A stretch of 64,000 nt of DNA from Ligula intestinalis. Taxonomy: Eukaryota > Platyhelminthes > Cestoda > Diphyllobothriidea > Diphyllobothriidae. The position numbers were made by a program, and so were the translations under genes. Each line of letters opens with the position of its first letter. Within the stretch, counting starts at the first letter, position 1. The notes under the pieces were generated by a model, which made no database searches, was not told where the DNA came from, and saw nothing but the letters and a program-made list of their open reading frames with translations. Shown in pieces: positions 32,681 through 44,180 of this stretch. The DNA lies in contig JAYGXS010000004.1 of NCBI GenBank assembly GCA_036362985.1, positions 41,509,037 through 41,573,036 of the forward strand, written 5' to 3'.

Positions 32681-33879
32681 CAATACTGTATACCATGGAA
32701 AGGTCGGTCCTCTTCCGGCCTAATAACTGGTGCTATTCGACTAACCGTGAGGTTTCAAGACTCGGCTCAAAGGCGCAACGGGTCGAAAACCTCGCATAAA
32801 TGGATACGCAGACAGTCTTCTTGCAGTAGAAAAACTCACATCTTCTATGCGTTTCACAGGACTTCACGCCTTCTTTAAATTTTCTACTTGAGAGAAAAAC
32901 ATGCTTTGGTGTAAACCATTGCCTCCGCATTTTACAACAGCAGACGCAATTTTACCTGTTCCCATCCAGCGTGTTTTCTAAAGCGCATTCACATACGCCT
33001 CCCCCGTTGCTAGTGTGATGGACGTGGCGCGTCTAAAGATCCCTACAATCACATCCATTTGAAAGCGGAGCACGGTTTCGCTTTCAAGTGACGAATTTTG
33101 TGTGAACTAACACCGCCGTAAAACCCAATCAGCGAAATCAAGCGGAAATCTGATTTTCTTAGTTTAACTTATCGCAAACAGTGTATAAAGAAGGAAACAA
33201 CTCGCAATTCTCTTTAAACCATGTCGGAATACATCCTGGAACTTCGGGCTGTTTGGTGACAGGCATAATTTATATTATGCTTCATGTGGAAGCATACTTA
33301 TCCGAACATTTAAGAAAAGGATTATTTTTAAATGTAATTCTTCTTGTGCTGCCTCATTCACTCGTTTTCTGCATGAACAGGCTTTCGCTACAGTTAAAAC
33401 TTAAGTTAACTTCGTAAACCCGATGTTTCACTCGCTCGAAATCTTCCGCTTTCCTAAAGAACCTAGTGTTTAAATCAACGTCATATTACTTGATAAACTA
33501 CATCACGCTTTCTTTTTAATAAGGATGATTACTTTACCACCGTAACACTTTGGGGGACGCAGCTTGGGTTGCTTTTGTGTAACGGGGATTTCCTTGTAAA
33601 AATCCTTGAATTTCATCAGATAGGACACCTACTGGGATGCTCGCTCATGCGTCATATTGTTAATTTACCAGATACTCGGGGAAACGTGAGTCTCTCTGCG
33701 GTTAAGCAGTTTACTCGTTGGATGGGTATTCTTAACAATGTTTACAAGAATACACTGCATCTATGTAAGTCTTTTATGTGGTACTGGTATTATTTTAGCC
33801 TAGTTATCCTAACCACAGTAGTAAATTTACCTTATTTACTAAACATAATTAGAATCTAGCTGGTTGTATCTTCGTTACT
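32681..33879. other. Unassigned, no gene seen
   Basis: Short frames at 33181-33417 and 33569-33859 on the plus strand; neither recognised. Confidence 0.45.
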
Positions 33880-35456
33880 TACTTTAAACACAAATTTATC
33901 TCTTAGCTTACGCAGTCCAGTCTCTTAGTTAGATTTGCTTAGCTTTGATAGTGCAGTCTAGTCCTCAAAGACTAGTCTAACCTTTTAGCCTTTTAATCTT
34001 TTAGTCTCAGCAACACAGGAGCCTCTAGTACCGTACTTGTAGCGCGGTAAGCTCGGGCGGTAAGCTCATACGTCCGTCCACCTGTTATATTAAATTGATA
34101 AAATAGGATGCATGTCTTACTACTGAACTTTGAATACTGTTATAGGAATTACCACTAGCCCTATTACTACCAGCATCACTAATATTGCCCTATTCCTGCT
34201 GCACTGACTTAGACTGTCATGTCAATTATCGATACGATTTTGGGAATATATTAGTAGAATATACTATCCATTGGGCTTAGCAAGTATGATTACTAGAATT
34301 AACAATCTTAGCAGTGGCATATTACCTCTAGCAGCAGTATCTTGACCCAAACTTCGTAAAATCTGACAGCAGCAGTTAAATTGCTTTATTAGTTACACCA
34401 AATTAACGTCTAGCTGGCTTTAACTTAATTACTCAGTTTAGACACACTTGTACCTCTTAATTTACGCAGTTGGGTTTCTTAGTTTTGATTTGCTTAGCTG
34501 TGGTAGTGTAGTCTATTCCTCAAACACTAGTCTATGCCACTAGCCTATTGCAGTCACAGCAACACTGCTGTCCTCTAGTACCGTGCTTGTAGCGCACCTA
34601 TTTAGAAAGAAAATGTTCTGACCTCCGAAAAATGGCAGCGTCATTGCTAGCACCAGTACTACTAAACTTCTTGTTGGGCTTGTGGGGATATGAACCCAGT
34701 GCTAACTGTAATCTGCATCATTTTCTAAATAATAATACAGTCAAAAATAGTACCAGAAATGCTATCAATCAGCTGCACCCCTAGTTAGTAGTATTATAAA
34801 TATCAGTAGCAGTACCAGCCTTGGTTTCCAGAACTCTGGCCTGACAGATACTAAAGGTGGGTATTTACTCGGAATAGCTTTAACCCACATTCACACTCCC
34901 TGCTGGTATCAAGGGGATACTAGCAGAGGTTCTGAAAAGTCTAAACTACAGATGGATACTGTAGTAGGCCTATAGGTAAGCTACAGATGGCAAACTGCAC
35001 GACATAGGTGCATGGTAGGATTTGTACATGACTTTACATACTCTCTATTATTTTCCAAATGCTGACCACTATTACCTCACACAGATTGGGAGTGCATACT
35101 GGGTCAGCCTTCATAAAAAGCACACACAGGCAGTACTTATAATATAATATCTACTGGCCTAAGCAAGCATGAATAATAGAAACTAGCACTCGTAGTATAG
35201 GCACGTACCTATAGCAGCAGTATCTTAGTCCTTACAAGCTCGATGGATAGAGTTGAGAGTGCGGAAACCAAGACAAACGTTCTTCTGCTCAGGGTCCAAA
35301 GCATGCACTTACTCGAACTAGTTTAAACTCAGATTCACACTCCTTGTTCAGACAAGGGGATAGGAGCCCCAGAGCTTTCTTCAAATCAGCGTCACTTCTG
35401 ACAAATTTTAGCGTCAGAGATAGTACTGATACTAAGACTTGGCTACATCGATAGCC
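33880..35456 (+). repeat. Diverged long-period tandem array, part 1
   Basis: Blocks recur in order. ACGCAGTYSRGTYTCTTAG and GTAGTCTA.TCCTCAAA are at about 33910 and 34460; CAGTGGCATATTACCTCTAG at 34313 and again at about 36558; GTGCATACTGGGT.. at about 35090 and 36918; GGATAGAGTTGAGAG at about 35243 and 37082. The large period is about 2.2 kb, with a smaller internal repeat of about 0.4 kb marked by TTACTCGGAATAG and GATTCACAYTCC. No coding frame. Confidence 0.65.
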
Positions 35457-35510
35457 AGTAGTAGTAGTAGTATTAGTAGTAGTAATAGTAATAGTAGTAG
35501 TAGTAGTGGA

Positions 35511-35541
<31 letters not shown>

Positions 35542-35569
35542 GTAGTAGTAGTAGTAGAAGTAGTAGTAA

Positions 35570-35627
<58 letters not shown>

Positions 35628-35637
35628 NNNNNNNNNN

Positions 35638-35684
<47 letters not shown>

Positions 35685-35730
35685 TGTATTAGTAGTAGTA
35701 GTAGTAGTAGTAGTAGTAGAAACAGTAGAA
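35457..35730. repeat. (AGT)n microsatellite with assembly gap
   Basis: Imperfect AGT/AAT/TAT triplets becoming perfect AGT, interrupted by ten Ns at 35628-35637. The long serine, valine or leucine/threonine frames here are products of the repeat and not genes. True length unknown. Confidence 0.97.
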
Positions 35731-36040
35731 GCCGTTTCAGTCTCGGCCTCCTTGGGCCTGTCTTCATACCTACTATGAGTGTGTGAGGGTAAATAGTACA
35801 GTAGTACCCGTGCAAATTCTACTGTCACTGAAGACTAAATATGGCGGTTTATTGGCTTGCATTTGATACAGCAGCCCACACTGGACCCCGTTTAGTCTTC
35901 GAGACTCCGGGAGAAGGTGAAGAGTATGGAGCCGCTAACTACTGCCTCTATCACTTTAAACCTAACCCCTGAGACCGTTACCCTCAATACCAACTTGTTG
36001 TTGCAATTGGTGGACTTAATCGAAATCGATGGTCAAACAC
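35731..36040 (+). repeat. Repeat A copy 2
   Basis: Directly follows the (AGT)n tract: GAAGCCGTTTCAGTCTCGGC, GAGTGTGTGAGGGTAAATAG, ACTGTCACTGAAGACTAA, and a final GGTGGACTTAATCGAAATCG, ATGGTC. Less similar in the middle than copies 1 and 3. Confidence 0.6.
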
Positions 36041-36399
36041 ACACATTATTGTTAGGTTTTAGATGTGAATATTATGCCACCACTCGACTGAGGCTCACGG
36101 AATTCACTTAAAAAACGTTGAAGCAAAGCATGAAAAGTCTTGGTCCGAGAAACTGCCACATTTTCCTCGTTTCTTCTCCGCGAAATAAAAAATTAGAGTT
36201 TTAGAAACTGGAGTATGGGCTAGAAACTACATCGGAAATTCTGGGAAGCTCACTGAGGAGCCGGACAGTTCTTTCAGCAGACAATTGGGGAGACACGTGT
36301 TTAGGATCCCCTATGCACTTTGCCAAGACTTTACCACTCTTATAATCTTACTTACCAACCGAACATGAACGCTTGCCCGGTTGTCTTACAAATCAGCCC
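36041..36399. other. Unassigned, between repeat A and the tandem array
   Basis: No gene recognised. Confidence 0.4.
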
Positions 36400-37384
36400 A
36401 GATGAAGTTTTAGACGCGCGTAAGCTCATATTCCCATCTGTTATGCTTATTGCAGTAATAGGATGCATGCCAGCCATTGATACAATTATAGGAATCGGTT
36501 ACTAAAATACACTATCCGCTGGTCTTAGTAAGTAGGGTTACTACAATTAACACTCTTAGCAGTGGCATATTACCTCTAGCAGCAGTATCTTAGCCCAAAC
36601 TTAGTAAAACGCGATACAGCTTTTGATGGACAGAGGTGAGAGGGCGGAAACCGAGGAAGGCCTTGATGTGCTCCGGGCCTCAAACGTATATTCCCTCGGA
36701 ATAGCATAAATTCAGATTCCCATTCCCTGTTGGTATCGAGGAGAAATGAGTGTACGTTCTGTAAAGTCCAAGCTACAACTAGATACTAAAGTAGGCCTAT
36801 ATGTGGTCTATAGACGGCAAACTTCCCGACATAGAGGGATGGTAGGGCTTGTGTTATTATTCAATAACACTTTATTTAACCCATAAAGGAATCACTTCAC
36901 CTCATACAGATTGAGAGTGCATACTGGGTGCCGACTTCTTAAAAAGCACGCACAGGCCGCATTAAAGTATACTTTTTAGTGGTCTTAGTAAGCATGATTA
37001 CTAGAATTAGCACTTTAGCATAGGCACGTACTTCTAACAGCAGTATCGTAGTCCGAACCGAATAGAAATGGACACAGCCTGATGGATAGAGTTGAGAGGG
37101 TGGAAACCAAGGCAAGCTCTGCTGTGCTCAGGCTCCAAACATGTACTTACTCGGAATAGTTTAAACCCAGATTAACATTCCTTGTTGGGATCGAGGGAGT
37201 ATGAGCCCTAGCGTTGGCTTAATCAGCACCACCTCTGACAAATGGTAACGTCAGTGTTAGTACCAGTACTACTACACTTCTTGTTGAGACTGAAGGGAGC
37301 TGAGCCCGGTGCTGACTTTAATCAAGGTCACTTCAGCCAGAAATAATACCAGTAATGCTATCATTCAGCTACACCTCAAGTTGG
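36400..37384 (+). repeat. Diverged long-period tandem array, part 2
   Basis: Continues the blocks of 33880-35456: GGATGCATGCCAGCCATTGA, AGCAGTGGCATATTACCTCT, GGCGGAAACCGAGGAAGG, ATGATTACTAGAATTAGCAC, GTTGAGAGGGTGGAAACCAA and ACTTACTCGGAATAGTTTAA. The internal repeat appears at about 36620 and 37080. Confidence 0.65.
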
Positions 37385-37740
37385 TATTATTAGAAATAGC
37401 AGTAGCAGTAGCCGTACCAGCCTTGGTTTCTTTGAGTCAGGCTTGACACCGACCGAGGGTGAGTGAGAATAGATAGTGCGACAGTACCAGCACAAAAGAT
37501 AACTGCCAATTAAGACTAAGAGGGTGGTGTTCTGGCCTGCATTGGTGAAAGCGGCCTACGCCCGTTTCCTGCTCGGTCATCTTGATTATTGTCTTGCCAC
37601 CGATTCAACCAGCGAGAGGGTTTAGAGTGAGGTAGACAGCTGCGCGTCTATTTCACTTAAATCTCATCTCTGTCTCCAGTCACCGTCCCTGCTCCTGAGC
37701 ACATGGTGGACTTCATCGGAATTCATGGCCTAACTAGCAC
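37385..37740 (+). repeat. Repeat A copy 3
   Basis: Preceded by AGCAGTAGCAGTAGCCGTAC, then CTTGACACCGACCGAGGGTG, TTCTGGCCTGCATTGG, GCGGCCTACGCC, CTGCTCGGTCA, AGGGTTTAGAGTG, CACCGTCCCTG, GGTGGACTTCATCGGAATTC. The best match to copy 1 at the window start. Confidence 0.7.
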
Positions 37741-37766
37741 ATAGCACCACTCCTCCACACCCTCCT

Positions 37767-38245
37767 AACGAAGCCTTTCAGGTTGTCTACCGGACGCCAG
37801 CCAACTTTTCCAAGGGCCTACGCCAACGGGTGCTTGCAACAGCCGAAGCAGTTGCTATACGGCTAGAGAATCCAGTGCTGTGTTGTCAGAAGAAGCTGAC
37901 AGAAGCCCTTGCACTTCCGTGGCCGACCCCGACGCCAGGTGGCGATTGCACTTTGCCCCCACGCCCCAGTGACAGTCGTTCGCTGCGCGCAAATAACAGC
38001 AATTATCCCCCCATGTATCTGCCTTCTGATCAACCCCCACAACCTAACCCAATTACGCCCCTACCCCTCCCCCCCTCCCCTGACGCACGAACCTCTACAC
38101 GCCGACCCCGCCATGCGGGCGACGCTTAAACGATGAGTTGTAATTAGACTGCACTATTTAACCCTGTCCATCTGTATAGTTTTAATTACCTTGCAAATGT
38201 TCTGGCCTGATGATGATTTGCTGAAAACATATGTTTGCCAACTTG
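37767..38245 (+). pseudogene. Penelope-like element tail (C-terminal end and 3' UTR)
   Basis: The open frame from 37767 reads NEAFQVVYRTPANFSKGLRQ, RVLATAEAVAIRLENPVLCC and QKKLTEALALPWP, nearly identical to the end of the frame at 23557-23928, and goes on to a stop at 38129. The 3' UTR shares CCTTGCAAATGTT, GGCCTGATGATGATTTGCTG and ACATATGTTTGCCAA with 24115-24180. The GIY-YIG motif itself lies upstream of the truncation point and is missing. It starts a few dozen bases after repeat A. Confidence 0.85.
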
Positions 38246-38911
38246 ACTTCTCAACTTAAGAATGGGAATATTTGCAGAACTTAACTGATTTCTATTGGCC
38301 ACGTACTTTGGAGACCTGGAGGCGAGATAGTTCTGGATTTTATCTCGCCCCAATCCGGCGCTGGCTGAATGGCAATGTCGTCGAGGTGGCCAGCTGACGA
38401 CGCACGGAGAGCTGACCTCGAGCGCCGCGCTAGCCCCGTGGTCACCGGTTCTGCACGGAACTGGCATGCCACCTGGCTCAAATCTTTTCAGGAATCTGCC
38501 TCAAATTAACCACAATGACGACTGCTTGTTCGTGGAGGGGTAGGGAGTCTCCAAATTTATGTAAGTCATTGCTTTAAAGCCATTTGAACCTGAACCGTTG
38601 GCTAATAGCATAGTAAATACCAACTGCTTTACCTTTTTCATATAATCGAAAACGATTTGGATATTCAGTCTTCCGATTGGCTCAACAACGCGGCAACAGA
38701 AGCTTATGCAGCCCCACTCCTTAATCCCTACAACCTGCATGTTTTCCTACGAATACGGTGGTTATCGGGTTTTATTGGCGGAGAATTAGGACACGAAGTG
38801 GAATATTCTTTAATAAATGCTAAATGCATTTTTATTTTACTGTACTTAAAAGTGTTGTTGATTTATATCTGTAGATTATCCTAATCTATATTATCCTTTA
38901 ACTTATTGCGG
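38246..38911. other. Unassigned, no gene seen
   Basis: CGAGATAGTTCTGGATTTTA and a GC-rich patch follow the PLE end. Frames on both strands at 38501-38884 are not recognised. Confidence 0.4.
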
Positions 38912-38943
38912 AAAAAACCCGATTATCAAATTGCGGGTTTTTT
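38912..38943. other. Perfect 10-bp hairpin with T run
   Basis: AAAAAACCCG and CGGGTTTTTT are separated by 12 bases. The form recalls a bacterial intrinsic terminator, but nothing else here is bacterial and the stem includes the A/T runs, so it is most likely chance or a small element. Confidence 0.6.
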
Positions 38944-41900
38944 AATTTCCCGAAACATTGAACTGGTGGTTAGGAGGTCGTCTACTTCAACTAACCTGTG
39001 GTCCAACCCACTGTTCTGGAGTTAGGTTAGTATTGTCCACGGCGCGGAGCTCCGCGCACACCTTCAATTTACATGCGGAACAACCTGCTCCCAGCAGCCG
39101 CGGGAAGCACCTTCAAATACATTTTTTCCCTTTACAGTTACTTCTAAAAATTTCCTTCTCGGCCTATCCTATTTCCCCAACCCCAAAACTCTATAACCAC
39201 CGTTTTGGCAGGACAAAATGCTGGGACTTGGGGTATATTAGGGAGGCTACATAAGTTACTTTTGCCAACAACGCTTTCAAAAGAGGCAGTAGTAAGTTCG
39301 AACCTTCTCGGACGAAAGACCCGCAGAAGGATTATTTCAGGGCTTTTGACTGTATGTGAGCTACGTTTGTTTATATAGATCACAATGATTCAGTCGATGT
39401 TTGACCATCTTCTGCGTAATTGGAGCATTTGCAAGTATGGCCGTCTTACTCATTCGTCTGGTGGTAGTGTACGCCAAAAAGCCACCGAAAAATGAAGCAT
39501 AACATTCGGGAAAAATAATGTGCATTTTCTTCCATAACGACGTACATTTAGATGGGACAATCCAACGCTCAAAAGGTTCAGGGCTTTGTTGCAAATGAGC
39601 ACTAGAATGAGATTTAATTACGATAAGTTTGGCCCTCTACACCGTCTTCGCGGACATAGCGAACAATATTCCACAGTGGCGTTAGAGTGTACCTGGCGGT
39701 TGTCGAACTGATGGTCAACAGTGTAGGCTGGGGGTTGATTGCAGAGGTAGGTATAGCTATACGTCACTCTGATCGTAATTGTCTAATTTTAGAATCTCAT
39801 CGAAAAGTCCAGCTTGAAAAGCTAGCAGAAATTAGACAACCAAGTCACGCCAATACCTCAAAAAAGTGTGACTCCAGTAGGAAGGATTTTTAATGGGACG
39901 ACACTGAGGACACGACGTGTCCTGAAGTTACACTGAGCCGGCTTACAAAAATTGAACCAGAGAGCATTTTAGGGTGATCATATCGTAACATACTTTACAT
40001 ACCCTTTCGGGACTCTGGGTCAAGATCTTATATGAAGGCATGCACAACGAAAACAACATCAGTACATTGCATCATTTGACTTCCACTGGAAATTTAAAGT
40101 CATCAGAGAGAAAATAAGTGTGGTAGAGGATAGACTAAGATGACACCTGAAGAACTGACTTGCACATCTGTTCGGGTAGGGGAGTTGCCTGAAATCAAAG
40201 ACAGAACAGCTCTAACATGTTTTATTTTATGGAAGATCCGAGCAGGCAACGGCAAAATTCGGTAATTTGCATGCGTACGCATGACAGCCTGTGTCTAGAA
40301 CTCTAGGAGCTGCGCTAGAGTACACGAAGCGCAACGCGTAGGTGTTCCGCACACATAAGACAAAATGGTGTGATTGACCGGCCTCGAAAATGTGACTGCG
40401 GGAGTATGTCTCCCACATCTTGCGTGGGAACTTTAATCTACGGACTGGACTCCAATTCTGGACTTTTTGCGGCTTTTGGCTGGGTGATGCTGGTTGGAGA
40501 GGGCAAGTTAGGGTTCCAAGTTTCTGTTGTCTCGGTCATGTTCATTAGTAGGTAAATTACTTGTCTATTGAAAACATATCAGTAGGTATTATATTTAACT
40601 ATAAACAATTAGGTCCGAGGATTTGCAAAGGCAGTGATGGATAGCAACGACGGCTCTATTGCGTAAAAATATAAACAATGCAAGTAAATCTCAGACGGAA
40701 TATCCTAGAGAGGTTTACTAGCTAAAGTTCACCTCAACCACTGTTTCTAATTAAACTGCTGGTCAACTGCATTCTCATAAGCAATCAACCAGCCCCTGAG
40801 TGTTAGGGGGTGCTTCAGACAAACGGCTATTTACCCACATCTGCATTCAGATGGGTTAACCCGCAAGGTCTGCTTGCCAACCAAATTGTCATGCATATCT
40901 TTTCTCCACAACGGTAGTCTCTGCAAAGATCGCAGGTTTACACGGCCGTCATGTCCATCCCCAGAACAACCTGCGAAATGGAGGAGATGGGAGCGTTTCC
41001 TCACAAAAATGGTCGCGAGATGTTCGATATGATGCCGAGTTGTAAGGGTATCTTGAAGCAGTTGACTCACTCCTCTTGGGGGTCCCCTAGATCTTTAGTG
41101 GGACAGGGAGAGATGGAGTTGGCCACAAGCCAGGACAGGATGATGTACTGTCAGCAGATGGTTATTTGTTTACCTGCGATCATACAGGTGTGCTGCGGGT
41201 GATCATTTTCCGCCTCCTCCACTGCCTTAGACAATAAAGACCATGCGGGTAGCTCGACAAGTGAAAACATCGTCCGGGAAGTAGGTTGTTTTTCATACAG
41301 AATATAAGGGGAGGGCTTACTTCGGAAGGTGACTCACCAGTCCAAACGCAAGGTACCTGTGATAGCGCACACTATACAGAAGCAAGAGCAGCTTTTGACG
41401 GACATAAACATCACCGACCAAACGCACCAACCAGCAAAACAAGTCCTTTATTGGCACAACTGTGCACGAACGATGGTCGTTAATTTTGGATAGCAGGAAA
41501 ATTGAAACTGTGGTGGGTGGCGGGTGGTGGAGGACAATTACGAGCCTCCAGAATCCAAGATCGACGCGGCAGAATCGTGAGAATAGTGGGGTTGTGAAGG
41601 AGAGTGGACAATTACAAAGCACAAACAGTACTGAGTAAGGGAGTGAGAAAAGAAAAACTTCCGCTGGAGCCCATTAAAGTAATTGCTACTGCAATGTTCG
41701 CGCTAACCGAGTTACCAGTTCCTTAGAGTTCAGCTGTCGAGGCGTGGATGGTAATACTATTCTAACTGTATGGTAGAAATTCACGAAGAGTGTCCTTGAT
41801 AAGTTCTGATCCCTGTTGGAGATCCATATCTCAAATGTAAGGGTTAGGCGTATAAGGAACCTCAAAAAGAATCCACGTCCATCTGAGACAAGTTTGGGCC

Positions 41901-42616
41901 GGAAGTCTGTCCAAAAATTTCCGTGTTATTAGCTCCGAACTGCCAGAAACAAGCCATCTCTGCGAATCTTCCTCTCTAATTCTACTTTACCTCACCCTCT
42001 CCTCCACCCCATAATAGTAATAATAAACTATCATCAGCATGATCATCGTCTTCATAGTCCTTGTTATAATTATTGAGGCCACCTTCAAATGGACTGATAT
42101 ACTGCTAGTTGGCGATTAATTTCCTCAGGAATTACAAATCAAAAATGCTTCTTCTTATCGTGATCCTCCTGTTCTTCCTTTATCACTGTTGTGGTTTTCT
42201 TTTTTCGTTCTCTTATTCTTCTTCTTCTTCTCATACTACTTCTCTCTTTTTCTTTTTGTGCATATCCCATTTCCTTAACGCTTCATTTTCTAAAATTCAC
42301 TTTTACTTCATCTTCTAGAATATGATCTCTCGGATCCTAAATGCTTGCGTAAACTGTATCTGACCCGGTCAGGAAAAAGTCGACGGCCTCGGTGAGCTAC
42401 GACTCACTATGACAAGACTTGTCAAACAGTCTCCGCTCTCACCGCATGGGCTACGAGGTACTGCCCGAGAGCTGTGAGTTTAAATCACACTTGAGTCAGA
42501 TTCTCCAGCTAAGCCTACGGGAATGTGTGGAATTCACCAATTCTGATATAGTAAGCTGAATGTGCAAGCAAGATTTTCCAAGCAAGCAACAGGCAGCCCC
42601 GTCTTTTTTCTTTTTT
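38944..42616. other. Unassigned, no gene seen
   Basis: A perfect 16-bp palindrome GCGCGGAGCTCCGCGC is at 39042-39057. Frames at 39687-39893, 40831-41202 (both strands) and 41286-41622 have no recognised motif. About 42160-42260 is a CT/TTC-rich patch. 42375-42500 has weak tRNA-like words (GAGTTTAAATCACAC) but no full box pair. Confidence 0.45.
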
Positions 42617-42805
42617 TGCATATCCGATTCACACCCAAGTGTGATTAAATTCATGGCGCGAGGCAGGGCGTTTGTAGCTCAAGTGGCTATAGCGTTGGCT
42701 TCACGTAAAGGCCTTTTCTACTATGCGGGTTAAAATCCCACCGAACGCCTCGATTTTTTTCACAGCTGGGTCAACTAACTCACCAGATAACTGCCAGGCT
42801 CAATT
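42617..42805 (+). repeat. SINE1 copy
   Basis: CCCAAGTGTGATTAAATTCA, then GTTTGTAGCTCAAGTGGCTA (box A), GCGGGTTAAAATCCCACC (box B), TCGATTTTTTTCACAG and GGGTCAACTAACTCA. First of three SINE1 units in a row, same strand. Confidence 0.7.
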
Positions 42806-42819
42806 CAGCTAAATGTCAA

Positions 42820-43010
42820 GTTAGTTTGGCAGATTTGGGTAATTTAGTTGACCCAATCTAAATGGTATAAAACTCACGGCTCCCGGTCGGATTCTCGTAA
42901 CTCGGGTAATTCAAGCGCTGGCTGGACTCAAGCCTCACACTTGCCACACGGAGACGACAAAGTTTTTTTTTTCAATTGGGTCAGATAGGTTATAACAATC
43001 TGCAAAAAAA
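42820..43010 (+). repeat. SINE1 copy, diverged
   Basis: GGGTAATTTAGTTGACCCAA, AAAACTCACGGCTCCCGG, a decayed tRNA-like part and AAAGTTTTTTTTTTCAATTG, GGTCAGATAGG. Confidence 0.6.
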
Positions 43011-43028
43011 CGATTAAGTAAATGAGCC

Positions 43029-43745
43029 TAGTAGTCATCTGGTGGATTCTAGATTGCTTATCTAGGAAACACTGCTTGGACAGCCAGTTTACTGTATCAT
43101 AATTGGCGGATCACGCATGTTGCAGTAGGTTGGACGGGTAAATTGACCCAAGTTTGATTAAAGTCATTGGTCTTAGCGGGGACATCGTAGCTCAGTTGGC
43201 TGTACTACAGTCGGTCATGCTAGGTTCATTAGGGAAATATAGGTACGTACTTTTGAACTCTCTTTTGATACAGAGCAGCTATGATGCAGAACATGTGGCG
43301 TTGCCAGTAATGGAACCGCGTGAAAAGAGCAGTCTGTAAAAAAACTCCTCAGACATTGTTCAGAATTCTAGGAGTTTGAATATCGTTTGCGGGATTTAAA
43401 GGCGACAAACTGTCGCCCATGGGGGAGGGGGGGGTAGAGTATTTGCAAATCAGACGGCCTGCTGCTTAAAGTGTTCGAAGCATGTCAGGAAGAGCCCATT
43501 GCGGTTTGTATAAATATCCTAGGGGTCACACGAGGAGAAGATCGCAGAGGTCACGAGAACATCACCGAGTGTCGGAGATGAGCCCATCGTACGCCCTTGC
43601 TGGTTACCGAGTCTGTCAGGTGACGAAACACGGGGCCCTACCACGATCCTCAGCATTCGTATTCCGCTAGCTGGCGTAGGTTCGAATCTCACCGAGGCTA
43701 TCGAGTTTTTTACAAGTGGTCCAACTAAATTATTCAAATCAGCCC
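43029..43745 (+). repeat. SINE1 copy interrupted by repeat D
   Basis: The left part (GTCATCTGGTGGATTCTAG to CATCGTAGCTCAGTTGGCTG) stops inside the tRNA-like region after box A. The right part resumes near 43661 with GCTGGCGTAGGTTCGAATCT, CACCGAGGC (box B) and GAGTTTTTTACAAGTGG, AACTAAATTATTCAAATC. Between them lies repeat D. The SINE is therefore older than the D insertion. Confidence 0.7.
43218..43660 (+). repeat. Repeat D copy 3, nested in SINE1
   Basis: ATTAGGGAAATATAGGTACG, TACTTTTGAACTCTC at the start and GCCCTTGCTGGTTACCGAGT, CCACGATCCTCA at the end match 21480-22010. The hammerhead-like segment of copy 1 is not conserved here. Confidence 0.6.
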
Positions 43746-43987
43746 AAACCCCCCCCCCCCAAGCATTATACTTGGAAGCGGGGTATTTTCGGTTGTAAAC
43801 AAGGTTATTATGGTATTTTTTAACATTCTGAAATGTCCATCCATAAATTATTTATCAGTGCTGCTTGTAATGTCTACTATATGGTTCATATTTACTGCAA
43901 AATTGTATGAGCCTCCGAGGACCCCTTTGTGCAAGGGTAAGGAAAATTTTTATTCCCGAATGAATGAGAAGGTTCGCGCTCCAGGTA
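43746..43987. other. Unassigned
   Basis: Nothing recognised. Confidence 0.4.
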
Positions 43988-44180
43988 TTTGCATGGACGA
44001 TGAAGAAAGCGTATCGAGCACCAGATCAATTGATTTATTGTTCTGAGCTTTCGAACTCTTACAGGAGTTCATCTTCAAAGTTCATCATGTCTGAAGATGA
44101 ACTCCTGTAAGAGTTCGAAAGCTCAGAACAATAAATCACCTGATCTGGTACTCAACGCCTTCTTTCTCGTCCATGCAAAC
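43988..44180. repeat. 90-bp-arm hairpin made of two inverted PLE ends
   Basis: Arms at 43988-44077 and 44092-44180 are reverse complements at about 90 percent by eye, with a 14-base loop. The right arm reads CTGAAGATGAACTCCTGTAA then GAGTTCGAAAGCTCAGAACA and ATAAATC. CTGAAGA fits CUGANGA, GAACTC/GAGTTC is a 6-bp helix, GAAA is intact and CTC fits the cleavage triplet. The left arm (minus strand) has TTGAAGA in place of CTGAAGA. The words CAGAACAATAAA correspond to CAGGCGAATAAA at 8430. Confidence 0.75.

Noticed and set aside
35289..35828. Long poly-threonine, poly-leucine, poly-serine and poly-valine frames
   Set aside because: All are readings of the (AGT)n microsatellite, and they run across the N gap.
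38912..38943. A real transcription terminator
   Set aside because: The surroundings are animal retroelement DNA with no bacterial operon.
42375..42500. A further tRNA-derived SINE
   Set aside because: Box B-like GAGTTTAAATCACAC is present, but box A and a second copy were not found.
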